The translations under genes were made by a program, and so were the position numbers. Below, one piece after another: positions 35,335-43,846 of a stretch of DNA of 50,425 nucleotides. Under the pieces are notes generated by a model. That model did no database searches. It was not told where the DNA came from and saw nothing but the letters and a program-made list of their open reading frames with translations. This stretch comes from Alphaproteobacteria bacterium (GTDB lineage: Bacteria; Pseudomonadota; Alphaproteobacteria; Rhodobacterales; Rhodobacteraceae), in NCBI GenBank assembly GCA_030426685.1, contig JAUHYC010000027.1:1-50425 (forward strand). The letters run 5' to 3'. Within the stretch, counting starts at the first letter, position 1, and the number at the start of each line of letters is the position of its first letter.

Positions 35335-36207
35335 TCAACGTTTACCGTAGTACAGCCCAACCACATGCTCGGCCTGCGCAAAGAACAGCCAGCGCGAGGT
35401 TGCGATGCCCGCCAGATGTGACAGCACGGCCAGCAACGCAAAGAAATGGCTGAACGGGATCAGCAGCAGCAATATGGGCAAGGCAAACGCCAGCACAAAC
35501 GAGATCACCCGCAGCTTTTCGGCATGGTTGCGCCCAACCACGTAGACGAATTCCCGCAGCAGATAGTTGGTTCCGGTATGAGGTGGCTCAAAAGTGCGAA
35601 CAGCACCGCGCTGACCCAGACCTGTGGCGGTGCCGAGGTTGGTGCCGGATGCAGAAAACGCCTTGTCCCCTTGCCGCCAGTACAGCAGCTGCACCAGCGC
35701 AGCGAGAAGTAGCAAGGGTACCGCAATGCTGGTCTGACCGGCCAGAAGGCTGCCCCCCGCCAGGCTGAAGCTGAGGAACATTGCAGGTGTCAGTTTCATA
35801 TTCCAGCGCGGTATGGTCCTGAGCTGGGTATAGATCATTGAGGTCGTGAACACCGTGGCCAGCGACAACAGCGCACCGATCCAGCCCAACAGGTTCCAGC
35901 GTTGCCCCAGAAACACCACTCCCAATGCGTAAAGCCCCATGGTGATCAGGGCGAGGACCGCACACCAGCCTTCGCGGCTGAGCCAACTGGTTTTCCACTG
36001 CGTAAAGGCTTTCCAGGCGCGCTCCGGATGACCCAGATGGAAGGTCGAGGCCAGTAACCCGCCCACGGCCAAGGCGTTGGCTATGGCGAAAAATATAAAA
36101 GCCACCCAGCCCGAAACATCGGGCAGTCCGAGGCCAAGGAAGAACAGCAATCCAAAACCCAAACCAGACAGGGTGGTGAAAATGATGACCGAAGGGGCGG
36201 GATGCAT
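35335..36207 (-). CDS. soeC: SoeC-like membrane anchor subunit (DmsC/NrfD type)
   Basis: A 290-residue integral membrane protein with about eight helices, of the DmsC anchor family. Marks are LLASTFHLGHPERAWKAFTQWKTSWLSREG (conserved in DmsC) and a C-terminal SRWLFFAQAEHVVGLYYG. It would pass electrons from the iron-sulfur subunit to the quinone pool. Its ATG overlaps the soeB stop by one base. With soeA and soeB and next to xsc it fits the cytoplasmic sulfite-oxidising complex SoeABC. By sequence alone a DMSO-reductase-like role could not be excluded; the operon context decides. Confidence 0.85.
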   Translation of the reverse strand: MHPAPSVIIFTTLSGLGFGLLFFLGLGLPDVSGWVAFIFFAIANALAVGGLLASTFHLGHPERAWKAFTQWKTSWLSREGWCAVLALITMGLYALGVVFLGQRWNLLGWIGALLSLATVFTTSMIYTQLRTIPRWNMKLTPAMFLSFSLAGGSLLAGQTSIAVPLLLLAALVQLLYWRQGDKAFSASGTNLGTATGLGQRGAVRTFEPPHTGTNYLLREFVYVVGRNHAEKLRVISFVLAFALPILLLLIPFSHFFALLAVLSHLAGIATSRWLFFAQAEHVVGLYYGKR

Positions 36208-36956
36208 CAGAGCTTCTCCAGCGTTTTGTCGAGCCAGCCGAGGAAGCCTTTGGGTTCTTCAGCAACAGGTGCCAACAGCGGGGCCAGGATGTCTATCTGT
36301 TCTTCGATCATGTCCTTGGCGCGTGGCGGAAGATACTTGTTGACGGGTTTGGTGCCCATCTCAGGCATCAGGTCCATCCCCTCACGTTCGGAAACCAGCT
36401 TGCTGACATCACTGTCCGGATCACCCAGGTCACCAAAATGCCGCGCCCCTGCGGGGCAAGTGCGCACGCATGAGGGTATCCGGTCCACTTCGGGCAGGTT
36501 TTCGTTGTAGATGCGATCGACACACAGCGTGCACTTTTTCATGACGCCTTCGGCCATATCCAGCTCGCGCGCGCCATAGGGGCAGGACCACGCGCAGAGA
36601 CCACAGCCGATGCAATCACTTTCGTTGACCAGCACAATGCCATCTTCGGCGCGTTTATAGCTGGCTCCGGTCGGGCAGACGGTGACGCAGGGCGCGTCCT
36701 CGCAATGCAGGCAGGATTTGGGGAAGTGGATCAGTTGCGCGGAGCCTTGTTCGGGCTGTACTTCGTATGAGTGTACACGATTCAGGAAAGTACCCGAGGG
36801 GTTGCTGCCATAAGCATCCTGATCCGACAACGGCGCGCCGTAGTTCTCAGTGTTCCAACCTTTGCAGGAAATCACACAGGCATGGCAGCCAACACAGGTG
36901 TCGAGGTCGATGACGAGACCCATCTTGCGATCAGTAGACGTGGGGAGCTGGGTCAT
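36207..36956 (-). CDS. soeB: SoeB-like iron-sulfur subunit
   Basis: A 249-residue ferredoxin-like subunit with four cysteine clusters, expected to hold four [4Fe-4S] centres: CVGCHACVISCKGWN, CLHCEDAPCVTVCPTGA, CIGCGLCAWSCPYGA, and CTLCVDRI with PSCVRTCPAGAR. No signal peptide is present, so the protein faces the cytoplasm. It links the molybdenum subunit to the membrane anchor. It lies 109 bases downstream of soeA, and that spacer holds a dispersed repeat, and it overlaps soeC by one base. Confidence 0.88.
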   Translation of the reverse strand: MTQLPTSTDRKMGLVIDLDTCVGCHACVISCKGWNTENYGAPLSDQDAYGSNPSGTFLNRVHSYEVQPEQGSAQLIHFPKSCLHCEDAPCVTVCPTGASYKRAEDGIVLVNESDCIGCGLCAWSCPYGARELDMAEGVMKKCTLCVDRIYNENLPEVDRIPSCVRTCPAGARHFGDLGDPDSDVSKLVSEREGMDLMPEMGTKPVNKYLPPRAKDMIEEQIDILAPLLAPVAEEPKGFLGWLDKTLEKL

Positions 36957-36987
36957 GACATCACGCCTCTGCTGTGGAACATGGGGC

Positions 36988-37053
36988 AGGGGGCCAGCCC
37001 CCTCTTGAGCCTGCGGCTCAATTCACCCCCGAGATATTTTTGGCCAGATGAAG
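36988..37053 (+). repeat. Dispersed intergenic repeat, copy C (plus orientation) with hairpins
   Basis: AGGGGGC/GCCCCCT (36988-36994, 36997-37003) and TTGAGCC/GGCTCAA (37005-37011, 37015-37021) precede the 28-base tail at 37026-37053, which reads CCCCCGAG, a TATTTTT core and GGCCAGATGAAG. It lies in the soeA-soeB spacer inside a minus-strand operon. Confidence 0.8.
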
Positions 37054-37065
37054 TGCGGATCCGGG

Positions 37066-39882
37066 TCATTTGCCAACCTTCCATGCGAGGTCTTTTGGCC
37101 CGGTGCCGACAGGGGATTTGATGGGGGCAAATTCGGGTTGGCTTTCAACGTCGTCAGGTGGACTGGTTTTTTCGATTTTCACTTTCAGGTCGAACCAAGC
37201 GGCCTGACCAGTCACCGGGTCAGAATTGGCCCAACGCATCCCGTCACCTTTGGGTGGCAGCAATTCGTGGATCAGATGGTTCAAAAGAAAACCTTTGGTC
37301 GCCTCGGGAGCATCTTCCTGAAGGGCCCAGGTACCCTTTCGCTTACCGATGGCATTCCATGTCCAGACGGTGTTGTCGTTCAGCGCCGCCATCTCCATAA
37401 CCGGCACGGTGATTTCTCCGTGAGGGGAACTGACCTTGGCCCAGTCGCCGTCCTGCAAACCGTGTTCCTGCATCAATTTGGTGGGCACGTAGAGCGGATT
37501 ACGTCCGTGTAACTGCCGCAGCCAGGCGTTCTGGGTGCCCCAGCTGTGATACATGGCCATGGGGCGTTGGGTCAGAGCATTGACTGTGAAGCCTTCGTTG
37601 CCCTGTTGATCGGTTTCGTACCAGATCGGCAGCGGGTCCATTGTGTCTTTGATGCGCTGGCGCAGATGGTCGGGCGGTTGGCGGCTTCCGTGCCCTTCGG
37701 CGGCCAGTTGAAACTTTCGCATGGGTTCCGAATAGAGCTGGAACAGATAGGGTTGCGGGCTGTCGTAAATCCCCATGCCGACGGCCCAGTCCTGATAGGC
37801 CGTGTTCCAGGGTTTGTAGTAGTCGGCGCCCTCGGGGATATGCGCCACGTAGAAGCCGCCGTTTTCGATGTAACGGTTCAACTGGTCCGGGTTGACCTCT
37901 CCGCGCCCTTCCTTGTCGCCGTTTTCGCCTCGGAAGCCTGCCAGCGGACCAATGCCCGGTTTGCGCTGGTGGTTGACGATATAGTCGGCATAGTCTTTCC
38001 ACTTTGGCGTGCCATCATCATCGGTGAACCCGGGTAGGCTCATGCGGTTGGCCAGTTCAATCAGCACCGACTGGAAGCCACGCACGTCGCGGTCGGGTTC
38101 GACCACCGGCCAGCGGATCGCGTCAGCGGCGGCGTCAGCCTCGCAGATCGGGCGATCCAGCAGCGAGATGCAGTCATGCCGCTCCAAATAGGTGGTGTCG
38201 GGCAGGATCAGATCGGCATAGGCGACCATTTCCGAGGAGTAGGCATCAGAATAGATGATGCGCGGGATGACATATTTGCCGTCTTCGTTGCGGGCCGACA
38301 GCATCTCCATCACGCCCTTGGTGTTCATGGAGGAGTTCCACGACATGTTCGCCATATACATGAACAGCGTGTCGATCTTGTAGGGATCGCCTGCGGCGGC
38401 GTTTGAGATGACCATGTGCATCAGCCCGTGGGCTGACATCGGGTTTTCCCATGTGAACGCCTTGTCGATGCGCTGGGCGGTGCCGTCTTCGTTCAGAAGC
38501 AGATCCTCGGGGCCGCGTGGGAAGCCCAGATGGGGGCCTTCCAGCGCCCGGCCCGGGCGGCGGTCGCCGTGGGGCGTGGGGTGAGCCTCGACCGGTTTGG
38601 GGTAGGGGGGTTTGAAACGGAAACCACCGGGCACTTCGACTGTGCCCAGCAGGATTTGCAGAACATGCAGGGCGCGACAGGTCTGGAACCCGTTGGCATG
38701 GGCCGAAATGCCACGCATGGCGTGGAAGCTGACCGGGCGACCTATCATTTTTGAATGCGTTTCACCCCGAAAATCGGTCCATTCTTGATCCAGCTCGATC
38801 GCTTCGTCAAAGGCGACGCGGGCGATTTCGGCGGCGATTGCGCGGATGCGGCTGGCGGGTATACCACAGCGCTTGGCGACCGCCTCGGGGGCGTGGTCAC
38901 CGGTCAGGTATTTCTCGGCCATCAGGTGGAAGACGGGGCGGTGGGTGACGCCATCCTTTTCGTAGGTCGCCGACAGGTCAGGGCGGACCCCCGGCTTGTC
39001 AAAAGCCGTGGGCTCTCCTGTGACGCGGTCGATGACCAGCGGCTTGCCTTCGGCGTCACGCAGGAATAGGCCCTTCTCCGGGCCTTCTGCGGCGTTCACC
39101 AGGACAGGCGCGTTGGTATAGCGGCTGAGATAGTCCAGGTCGATTTTGCCAGCCTTCATCAGCACATGGATCAGCGACAGAATGAACAGCCCATCCGTAC
39201 CCGGCGTAATTCCGATCCAGTCATCCGCCACCGCGTTATAGCCTGAGCGGATCGGGTTCACCCCGATCACCCGCGCGCCGCGTGCCTTGATTTTGCCGAT
39301 ACCCATTTTGATCGGGTTGCTGTCATGATCTTCCGCCACGCCGAACAACATGAACAGTTTGGTATGCTCCCAATCGGGCTGACCGAACTCCCAAAAGGCC
39401 CCGCCCATGGTATAGATGCCACCCGCCGCCATATTGACCGAGCAGAAACCGCCATGCGCGGCATAATTTGGCGTACCGAAATTCTGCGCCCAGAAGGATG
39501 TAAAGCTCTGGCTCTGATCGCGGCCAGTGAAAAAGGCCAGCTTATGCGGTGCGGTTTCGTGTAACTCGTTCAGCCAGCCGACGGCAGTGCTGATCGCTTC
39601 GTCCCATTCGATCTCGCGGAACTCGCCCGAGCCGCGCGGGCCGACCCGGCGCAGAGGTTTGCGCAGGCGGGATGGTGCGTTGACCTGCATGATCCCGGCG
39701 CTGCCTTTGGCGCAGAGCACACCCTTGTTTACAGGATGGTCGCGGTTTCCTTCGATATAGGCGACCTTGCCGTCCTTCATGTGCACATTGATGCCGCAGC
39801 GGCAGGCGCACATATAGCAGGTGGTCTTGCGGATCTCATCCGACACTTTGGGCGACAGGTCGATCTTGGGCTGGTCAGTCAC
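37066..39882 (-). CDS. soeA: SoeA-like molybdopterin oxidoreductase, sulfite-oxidising catalytic subunit
   Basis: A 938-residue Mo-bis-PGD enzyme. The N-terminal [4Fe-4S] site is Cys22, Cys25, Cys29 and Cys57 (CYMCACRCG and GVLCAKG). The N-terminus (MTDQPKIDLSPKVSDE) has no twin-arginine signal, so the enzyme stays in the cytoplasm, as described for SoeABC of Allochromatium and unlike Tat-exported DmsA. Conserved Mo-domain parts include FTGRDQSQSFTSFWAQNFGTPNYAAHGGFCSVN and SYDAYSSEMVAYADLILPDTTYLER-like DAYSSEMVAYADLILPDT. Location directly after xsc fits oxidation of the sulfite released from sulfoacetaldehyde to sulfate. The substrate is inferred from context and the lack of a Tat signal. 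Confidence 0.88.
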   Translation of the reverse strand: MTDQPKIDLSPKVSDEIRKTTCYMCACRCGINVHMKDGKVAYIEGNRDHPVNKGVLCAKGSAGIMQVNAPSRLRKPLRRVGPRGSGEFREIEWDEAISTAVGWLNELHETAPHKLAFFTGRDQSQSFTSFWAQNFGTPNYAAHGGFCSVNMAAGGIYTMGGAFWEFGQPDWEHTKLFMLFGVAEDHDSNPIKMGIGKIKARGARVIGVNPIRSGYNAVADDWIGITPGTDGLFILSLIHVLMKAGKIDLDYLSRYTNAPVLVNAAEGPEKGLFLRDAEGKPLVIDRVTGEPTAFDKPGVRPDLSATYEKDGVTHRPVFHLMAEKYLTGDHAPEAVAKRCGIPASRIRAIAAEIARVAFDEAIELDQEWTDFRGETHSKMIGRPVSFHAMRGISAHANGFQTCRALHVLQILLGTVEVPGGFRFKPPYPKPVEAHPTPHGDRRPGRALEGPHLGFPRGPEDLLLNEDGTAQRIDKAFTWENPMSAHGLMHMVISNAAAGDPYKIDTLFMYMANMSWNSSMNTKGVMEMLSARNEDGKYVIPRIIYSDAYSSEMVAYADLILPDTTYLERHDCISLLDRPICEADAAADAIRWPVVEPDRDVRGFQSVLIELANRMSLPGFTDDDGTPKWKDYADYIVNHQRKPGIGPLAGFRGENGDKEGRGEVNPDQLNRYIENGGFYVAHIPEGADYYKPWNTAYQDWAVGMGIYDSPQPYLFQLYSEPMRKFQLAAEGHGSRQPPDHLRQRIKDTMDPLPIWYETDQQGNEGFTVNALTQRPMAMYHSWGTQNAWLRQLHGRNPLYVPTKLMQEHGLQDGDWAKVSSPHGEITVPVMEMAALNDNTVWTWNAIGKRKGTWALQEDAPEATKGFLLNHLIHELLPPKGDGMRWANSDPVTGQAAWFDLKVKIEKTSPPDDVESQPEFAPIKSPVGTGPKDLAWKVGK

Positions 39883-40052
39883 GTTAGCTCTCTCCCTGTG
39901 GCCGTTCGCCTTGCTACCTGAACGTGCTGGCCATTCTTGAGTGTTCTGGGGTGCGGCTCAAGCATTGCTTTGTTTGCATGCGTTATTTCTTTGCCGAGCG
40001 GGCGCCATGGGCGTACTGGCCGGACCAGATTGGCCCGGCCAGTGCGGTCAGG

Positions 40053-41819
40053 TCATTGCGGACGCATGTCTGCCGCGTCGATGCCTGCGACTTCGACTGG
40101 TTTCTTCATCGCATCGCGGCGGAACGGTTCACCCAGTTCCTGGTTGATCATCGCCTCGATCAGCGTGGTGATACCGTCCTTCTGGTCTTCGATTGCCTGC
40201 GTCAGCGCCGCCGTCAACTCGTCCATTGTGCGCGCGATGACGCCTTTCAGGCCGCAGGCCTGAGCGATGCCCGCATAAGAGACCTTGGTGTCCAGCTCGG
40301 TGCCGACGAAATTGTCGTCATACCACAGGGTCGAGTTCCGCTTTTCCGCGCCCCATTGGTAGTTCCGGAATACAACCTGCGTTATCGCGGGCCATTCCTC
40401 GCGGCCAATCGCGGTCAGTTCGGTCACCGCGATGCCGAAGGCCCCATCGCCCGAGAAACCGACGACCGGCGTGTCCGGACAGCCGATCTTGGCGCCGATG
40501 ACCGACGGCAGGCCATAGCCACAGGGGCCGAACAGGCCGGGGGCCAGGTATTTCCGACCCTCTTCAAATGACGGGTAGGCGTTGCCGATGGCGCAGTTGT
40601 TGCCGATATCTGAGGAAATGATCGCCTCTTTCGGCAGGGCCGCCTGAATCGCGCGCCAGGCTTTTCGCGGGCTCAGCCAGTCGGGTTTGGCCGAACGCGC
40701 ACGTTCGTTCCAGGTGGTGCCAGGATCGTCCTGTTCATGATCCATCGAAGACAGTTCCTGCGCCCAGGCCGATTTGGTGGTCGCGATCAGGTTGCGGCGC
40801 GCCTCGCGGCCTTCATCGCCAGCAGTGCCAGACAGTTTTGAAAGCAGCGTGTCTGCGACTTTTTTCGCATCGCCAACAATACCGACGGTGACCGGCTTTG
40901 TCAGGCCAATCCGCTCGGGCTTGACGTCGACCTGAATGATCTTTGCCTCTGTCGGCCAGTAGTCGATCCCGTAACCGGGCAGGGTCGAGAACGGGTTCAG
41001 GCGGGTGCCGAGTGCCAGAACGACATCAGCTTTCGAGATCAACTGCATACCGGCTTTCGAACCATTATAGCCCAGCGGCCCTGCGTGCAGCGGGTGTGAG
41101 CCGGGAAAGGCGTCATTGTGTTGATAGCCACAGCAGACCGGCGCATCCAGACGCTCGGCCAGGGCCACGGTTGAGGGGATCGCCCCGGACAACACCACAC
41201 CCGCGCCATTCAGGATAACGGGGAACCGTGCGTTCGACAGCAGTTCCGCCGCCTGATCCAACGCGGCCTCGCCGCCAGAGGGCAGTTCGAAATCGACGAT
41301 GCGAGGCAGATCGATGTCGATCACTTGCGTGAAGTAATCCCGCGGTACGTTGATCTGAGCGGGCGCGCTGTAGCGTTTGGCGTTCTGGATCACACGGCTG
41401 AGTACCTCAGCCATGCGCGACGGATCGCGAACCTCTTCCTGATAGCAGACGCAATCGGCGAACATATTCATCTGCTCAATTTCCTGGAATCCGCCCTGTC
41501 CCACGGTCTTGTTGGCGGCCTGGGGTGTAACCAGAAGCAACGGGGTGTGGTTCCAGTAGGCGGTTTTGACGGCGGTCACGAAGTTTGAGATGCCGGGGCC
41601 GTTCTGTGCGATCATCATCGACATCTTGCCGGTGGCGCGGGTGTAGCCATCCGCCATCATCCCGCCCGAACCTTCGTGGGCGCAGTCCCAGAAGGTTATG
41701 CCGGCCTTGGGAAAGATGTCGGAAATCGGCATGAAGGCCGAACCGATGATACCGAACGCATGCTCGATCCCATTCATTTGCAGCGTCTTCACGAAGGCTT
41801 CTTCGGTGGTCATTTTCAT
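40053..41819 (-). CDS. xsc: Sulfoacetaldehyde acetyltransferase
   Basis: A 588-residue thiamine-diphosphate enzyme of the acetolactate synthase superfamily, matching Xsc. Starting residues KMTTEEAFVKTLQMNGIEHAFGIIGSAFMPISDIFP and FWDCAHEGSGGMMADGYTRATGK are characteristic for Xsc rather than IlvB. The ThDP motif GDGAFGIAVTELTAIG and a downstream Asn (FRNYQWG) are present. It converts sulfoacetaldehyde plus phosphate to acetyl phosphate and sulfite in taurine, isethionate and sulfoacetate breakdown. GGAG precedes ATG 41819. It lies between tauR and soeA. No phosphotransacetylase gene follows it here, although pta is often adjacent to xsc. Confidence 0.96.
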   Translation of the reverse strand: MKMTTEEAFVKTLQMNGIEHAFGIIGSAFMPISDIFPKAGITFWDCAHEGSGGMMADGYTRATGKMSMMIAQNGPGISNFVTAVKTAYWNHTPLLLVTPQAANKTVGQGGFQEIEQMNMFADCVCYQEEVRDPSRMAEVLSRVIQNAKRYSAPAQINVPRDYFTQVIDIDLPRIVDFELPSGGEAALDQAAELLSNARFPVILNGAGVVLSGAIPSTVALAERLDAPVCCGYQHNDAFPGSHPLHAGPLGYNGSKAGMQLISKADVVLALGTRLNPFSTLPGYGIDYWPTEAKIIQVDVKPERIGLTKPVTVGIVGDAKKVADTLLSKLSGTAGDEGREARRNLIATTKSAWAQELSSMDHEQDDPGTTWNERARSAKPDWLSPRKAWRAIQAALPKEAIISSDIGNNCAIGNAYPSFEEGRKYLAPGLFGPCGYGLPSVIGAKIGCPDTPVVGFSGDGAFGIAVTELTAIGREEWPAITQVVFRNYQWGAEKRNSTLWYDDNFVGTELDTKVSYAGIAQACGLKGVIARTMDELTAALTQAIEDQKDGITTLIEAMINQELGEPFRRDAMKKPVEVAGIDAADMRPQ

Positions 41820-41905
41820 CTGCGTAATCTCCGATCATGGATGGCTGGAACGGGGTCTGCCGCCCCGGTTTTCAATCCGGTTTTGACCCAAGGGGGTCTG
41901 TGGCA

Positions 41906-41938
41906 ATAGGGCCAGACCCGATGGCCGGGTAGGTCCAG
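41906..41938 (-). promoter_or_regulatory. Direct repeat upstream of xsc, candidate TauR site
   Basis: On the minus strand CTGGACCTAC (41938-41929) is repeated as CTGGCCCTAT (41915-41906), 23 bases apart, about two helical turns. The pair begins 119 bases upstream of the xsc ATG. MocR-type TauR of Rhodobacter was reported (from memory) to bind direct repeats like CTGGACTTAA. Binding here is inferred. Confidence 0.6.
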
Positions 41939-41943
41939 TGGTT

Positions 41944-43404
41944 TCATGCCAGCCGGATGGCGTCTGCGATTTGCTCGATTCCCGGCCCGATCCGGTCTGG
42001 CGTAATCGAGGAATAGCCCAGGCGGTAATAGTTCTTTGGCCGATGAGGTCCGAAAAAGAAATTCTCACCAGGTTCGATATGCACGCTCTTGCTTTGCAGA
42101 TGATGCGCGAGCCGCGTGGTGTCGACATGCGCAGGGGCTTGCATCCAGATCGACGATCCGCCCAGCATTCCCCGACCCGCAACCGTCAGGCCTGAGTGGC
42201 GGATAGCGCTGTCGATCACCTCGCGCCGATGTTGCAGTGCTTTGGACATCCGTCTGATCTGCGCATCATAATGGCCCAGCGACAGGAAATAGGCCGCAGT
42301 GCGTTGAACGTGGCCCGGCGGGTGGCGCAGCACCAGCGCGCGCAGTGCGCGGGCCTCGCGGATAAAGGGTTCGGACCCGACCATGTAGCCCAGCCGCAGC
42401 CCTGGAAACAGCGACTTGGAGAAGCTTCCGACATAGATCACGCGCCCGTCCGTATCCAACGACCGCAGGGCAGGTGACGGCGCGCCCAAAAAGGACATCT
42501 CGAATTCGTAATCATCTTCCACAATCATCGCGTCCAACTCACGAGCCCGCCGCAGCAAGGCGTGGCGGCGGTCAATGGGCATGGTCGCGGTGGTGGGGCA
42601 TTGATGGCTGGGAGTGGTGAATATAACATCCGTATCGTCAGGGATCGCATCCGGCGGCAGACCGTCCCGGTCAACCCGCAAGGGGGCCAGTTTGCATTCG
42701 GAATGAACCAGAAGATCGCGCAAGGCGTAATAGCACGGGTCTTCGATGGCCGCCTTCCGGTCGCGGTTCAGCAACACGCGCGATGCCAGCCACAGTGCGT
42801 TCTGCGCGCCCAGGGTAATAAGTATCTCTTCTGGGCGTGCAGCGATACCGCGCCGAGGCAGAGTGTGGCGGGCAATGAATTCGATCAGCAGCGGATCGTC
42901 GCGGTCTACGTAGTCCCCTGTCAGAGAATCAAAGTCTTTGTGCCCCAGTGCGCGTACGGCGCAGAGTCGCCAGTTCGCGTGGTCGAACAGACCCCGATCG
43001 GCCTGTCCGTAGATAAAGGGATAGCGGTAGTCGCGCCAGTTGCTGGGCTTTTGCAGAAAGTCCCCGCCCGAGAACCTGCGCGCCATTGCGCGGTCCCAGT
43101 CCACCGTTTCAGCGTCGCGCCGCAGAGGCGAATAGGTTGGTGGTACGGGGGCGTTGTCGGATACGTAATAGCCCGAGCGCCCTTTGGACGTGAGATAGTC
43201 ATTGGCCAACAACTCGGTATAGGCCAGTGTCACCGTGATCCGGCTGACACCAAGATGCGTTGCCAGTTTGCGCGATGATGGCAGCTTTTCTCCTACATGA
43301 AAGCGCCCGGACAAAATGCCTTCGGCTATCATCTGCTGGATCTGCGCCTGCAACGTGCCCTGCCCGTTGCGTTCCAGAAAAAAAGTGTCGACCGCGATGC
43401 CCAT
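41944..43404 (-). CDS. tauR: TauR-like MocR-family regulator (GntR wHTH + aminotransferase domain)
   Basis: A 486-residue MocR/GntR-type regulator. The winged helix is at about 15-80 (LQAQIQQMIAEGILSGRFHVGEKLPSSRKLATHLGVSRITVTLAYTELLANDYL), followed by a class I aminotransferase fold (about 120-480) with PLP-binding Lys330 in YVGSFSKSLFPGLRLG and Asp in VEDDYEFEMSF. In Rhodobacter capsulatus a TauR of this type activates taurine-use genes, including xsc, in the presence of taurine. The gene lies directly upstream of xsc on the same strand, which supports the assignment. No taurine:pyruvate aminotransferase gene (tpa) is next to it in this window. Confidence 0.88.
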   Translation of the reverse strand: MGIAVDTFFLERNGQGTLQAQIQQMIAEGILSGRFHVGEKLPSSRKLATHLGVSRITVTLAYTELLANDYLTSKGRSGYYVSDNAPVPPTYSPLRRDAETVDWDRAMARRFSGGDFLQKPSNWRDYRYPFIYGQADRGLFDHANWRLCAVRALGHKDFDSLTGDYVDRDDPLLIEFIARHTLPRRGIAARPEEILITLGAQNALWLASRVLLNRDRKAAIEDPCYYALRDLLVHSECKLAPLRVDRDGLPPDAIPDDTDVIFTTPSHQCPTTATMPIDRRHALLRRARELDAMIVEDDYEFEMSFLGAPSPALRSLDTDGRVIYVGSFSKSLFPGLRLGYMVGSEPFIREARALRALVLRHPPGHVQRTAAYFLSLGHYDAQIRRMSKALQHRREVIDSAIRHSGLTVAGRGMLGGSSIWMQAPAHVDTTRLAHHLQSKSVHIEPGENFFFGPHRPKNYYRLGYSSITPDRIGPGIEQIADAIRLA

Positions 43405-43418
43405 GGATTGCTTATAGA

Positions 43419-43450
43419 TTGGACTTAAGGCCGGGGCAATCTGGACTTAT
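43419..43450 (+). promoter_or_regulatory. Direct repeat between tauR and arsR, candidate TauR site
   Basis: TTGGACTTAA (43419-43428) and CTGGACTTAT (43441-43450) are direct repeats 22 bases apart, reading toward the arsR gene. They begin 119 bases upstream of the arsR ATG, the same distance as the pair upstream of xsc. They also lie 15-46 bases before the divergent tauR start, so tauR autoregulation is the alternative. Confidence 0.65.
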
Positions 43451-43478
43451 CTTCGGAGTACATTTTACCGGCCCGCGA

Positions 43479-43507
43479 TTGACATATGAAATACAGTGAA
43501 CTAAACA
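43479..43507 (+). promoter_or_regulatory. Candidate promoter of the arsR-permease unit
   Basis: TTGACA (43479-43484) and TAAACA (43502-43507) with a 17-base spacer match a housekeeping promoter (perfect -35, weaker -10). A 10-bp palindrome AAACTAGTTT (43514-43523) follows at the expected start of transcription and could be an operator for the ArsR-type protein. Confidence 0.5.
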
Positions 43508-43537
43508 ACCAAAAAACTAGTTTAATGGAGAATATAG

Positions 43538-43846
43538 ATGTGGGAATCGGCTGCTGCAGGGTTTTCGGCGATGGGGTCCGAAGCCCGGCTGAAGGTCCTC
43601 AAGACGTTGGTGCGGGCCGGTCAATCGGGGCTGACCGTGGGCGAGATTCAAAATCGCACGGGCATTGCGCCCTCGACATTGGCGCATCACCTGCGGTTTC
43701 TGGCTGCCGGTGGCGTGGTGGAGCAAAAGAAAGTCGGGCGCAGCACCATCAACCGGGCGTGTTTTGATGAGTTGAGGAGTCTCGCGCAGTTCATTCTCAG
43801 CGAATGCTGTGCCGATGAAGTAGGAAAGGCCGCGAACGATGGTTGA
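43538..43846 (+). CDS. ArsR/SmtB-family regulator
   Basis: A 102-residue winged-helix regulator. The core GSEARLKVLKTLVRAGQSGLTVGEIQNRTGIAPSTLAHHLRFLAAGGVVEQKKVGRSTINRACF is typical ArsR. A C-terminal Cys-Cys pair (ECCADE) could bind a metal or metalloid, but the usual CxC or CxCxxC in the recognition helix is missing. GGAG lies eight bases before ATG 43538. The stop overlaps the permease start by eight bases, so both are co-expressed. It probably represses its own unit in response to an unknown ligand. Confidence 0.9.
   Translation: MWESAAAGFSAMGSEARLKVLKTLVRAGQSGLTVGEIQNRTGIAPSTLAHHLRFLAAGGVVEQKKVGRSTINRACFDELRSLAQFILSECCADEVGKAANDG

Noticed and set aside
39883..40052. A possible small gene between soeA and xsc
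   Set aside because: Frames here are short or are read-throughs of the xsc 3' end, with no ribosome site or conserved features; I see nothing functional in this spacer.
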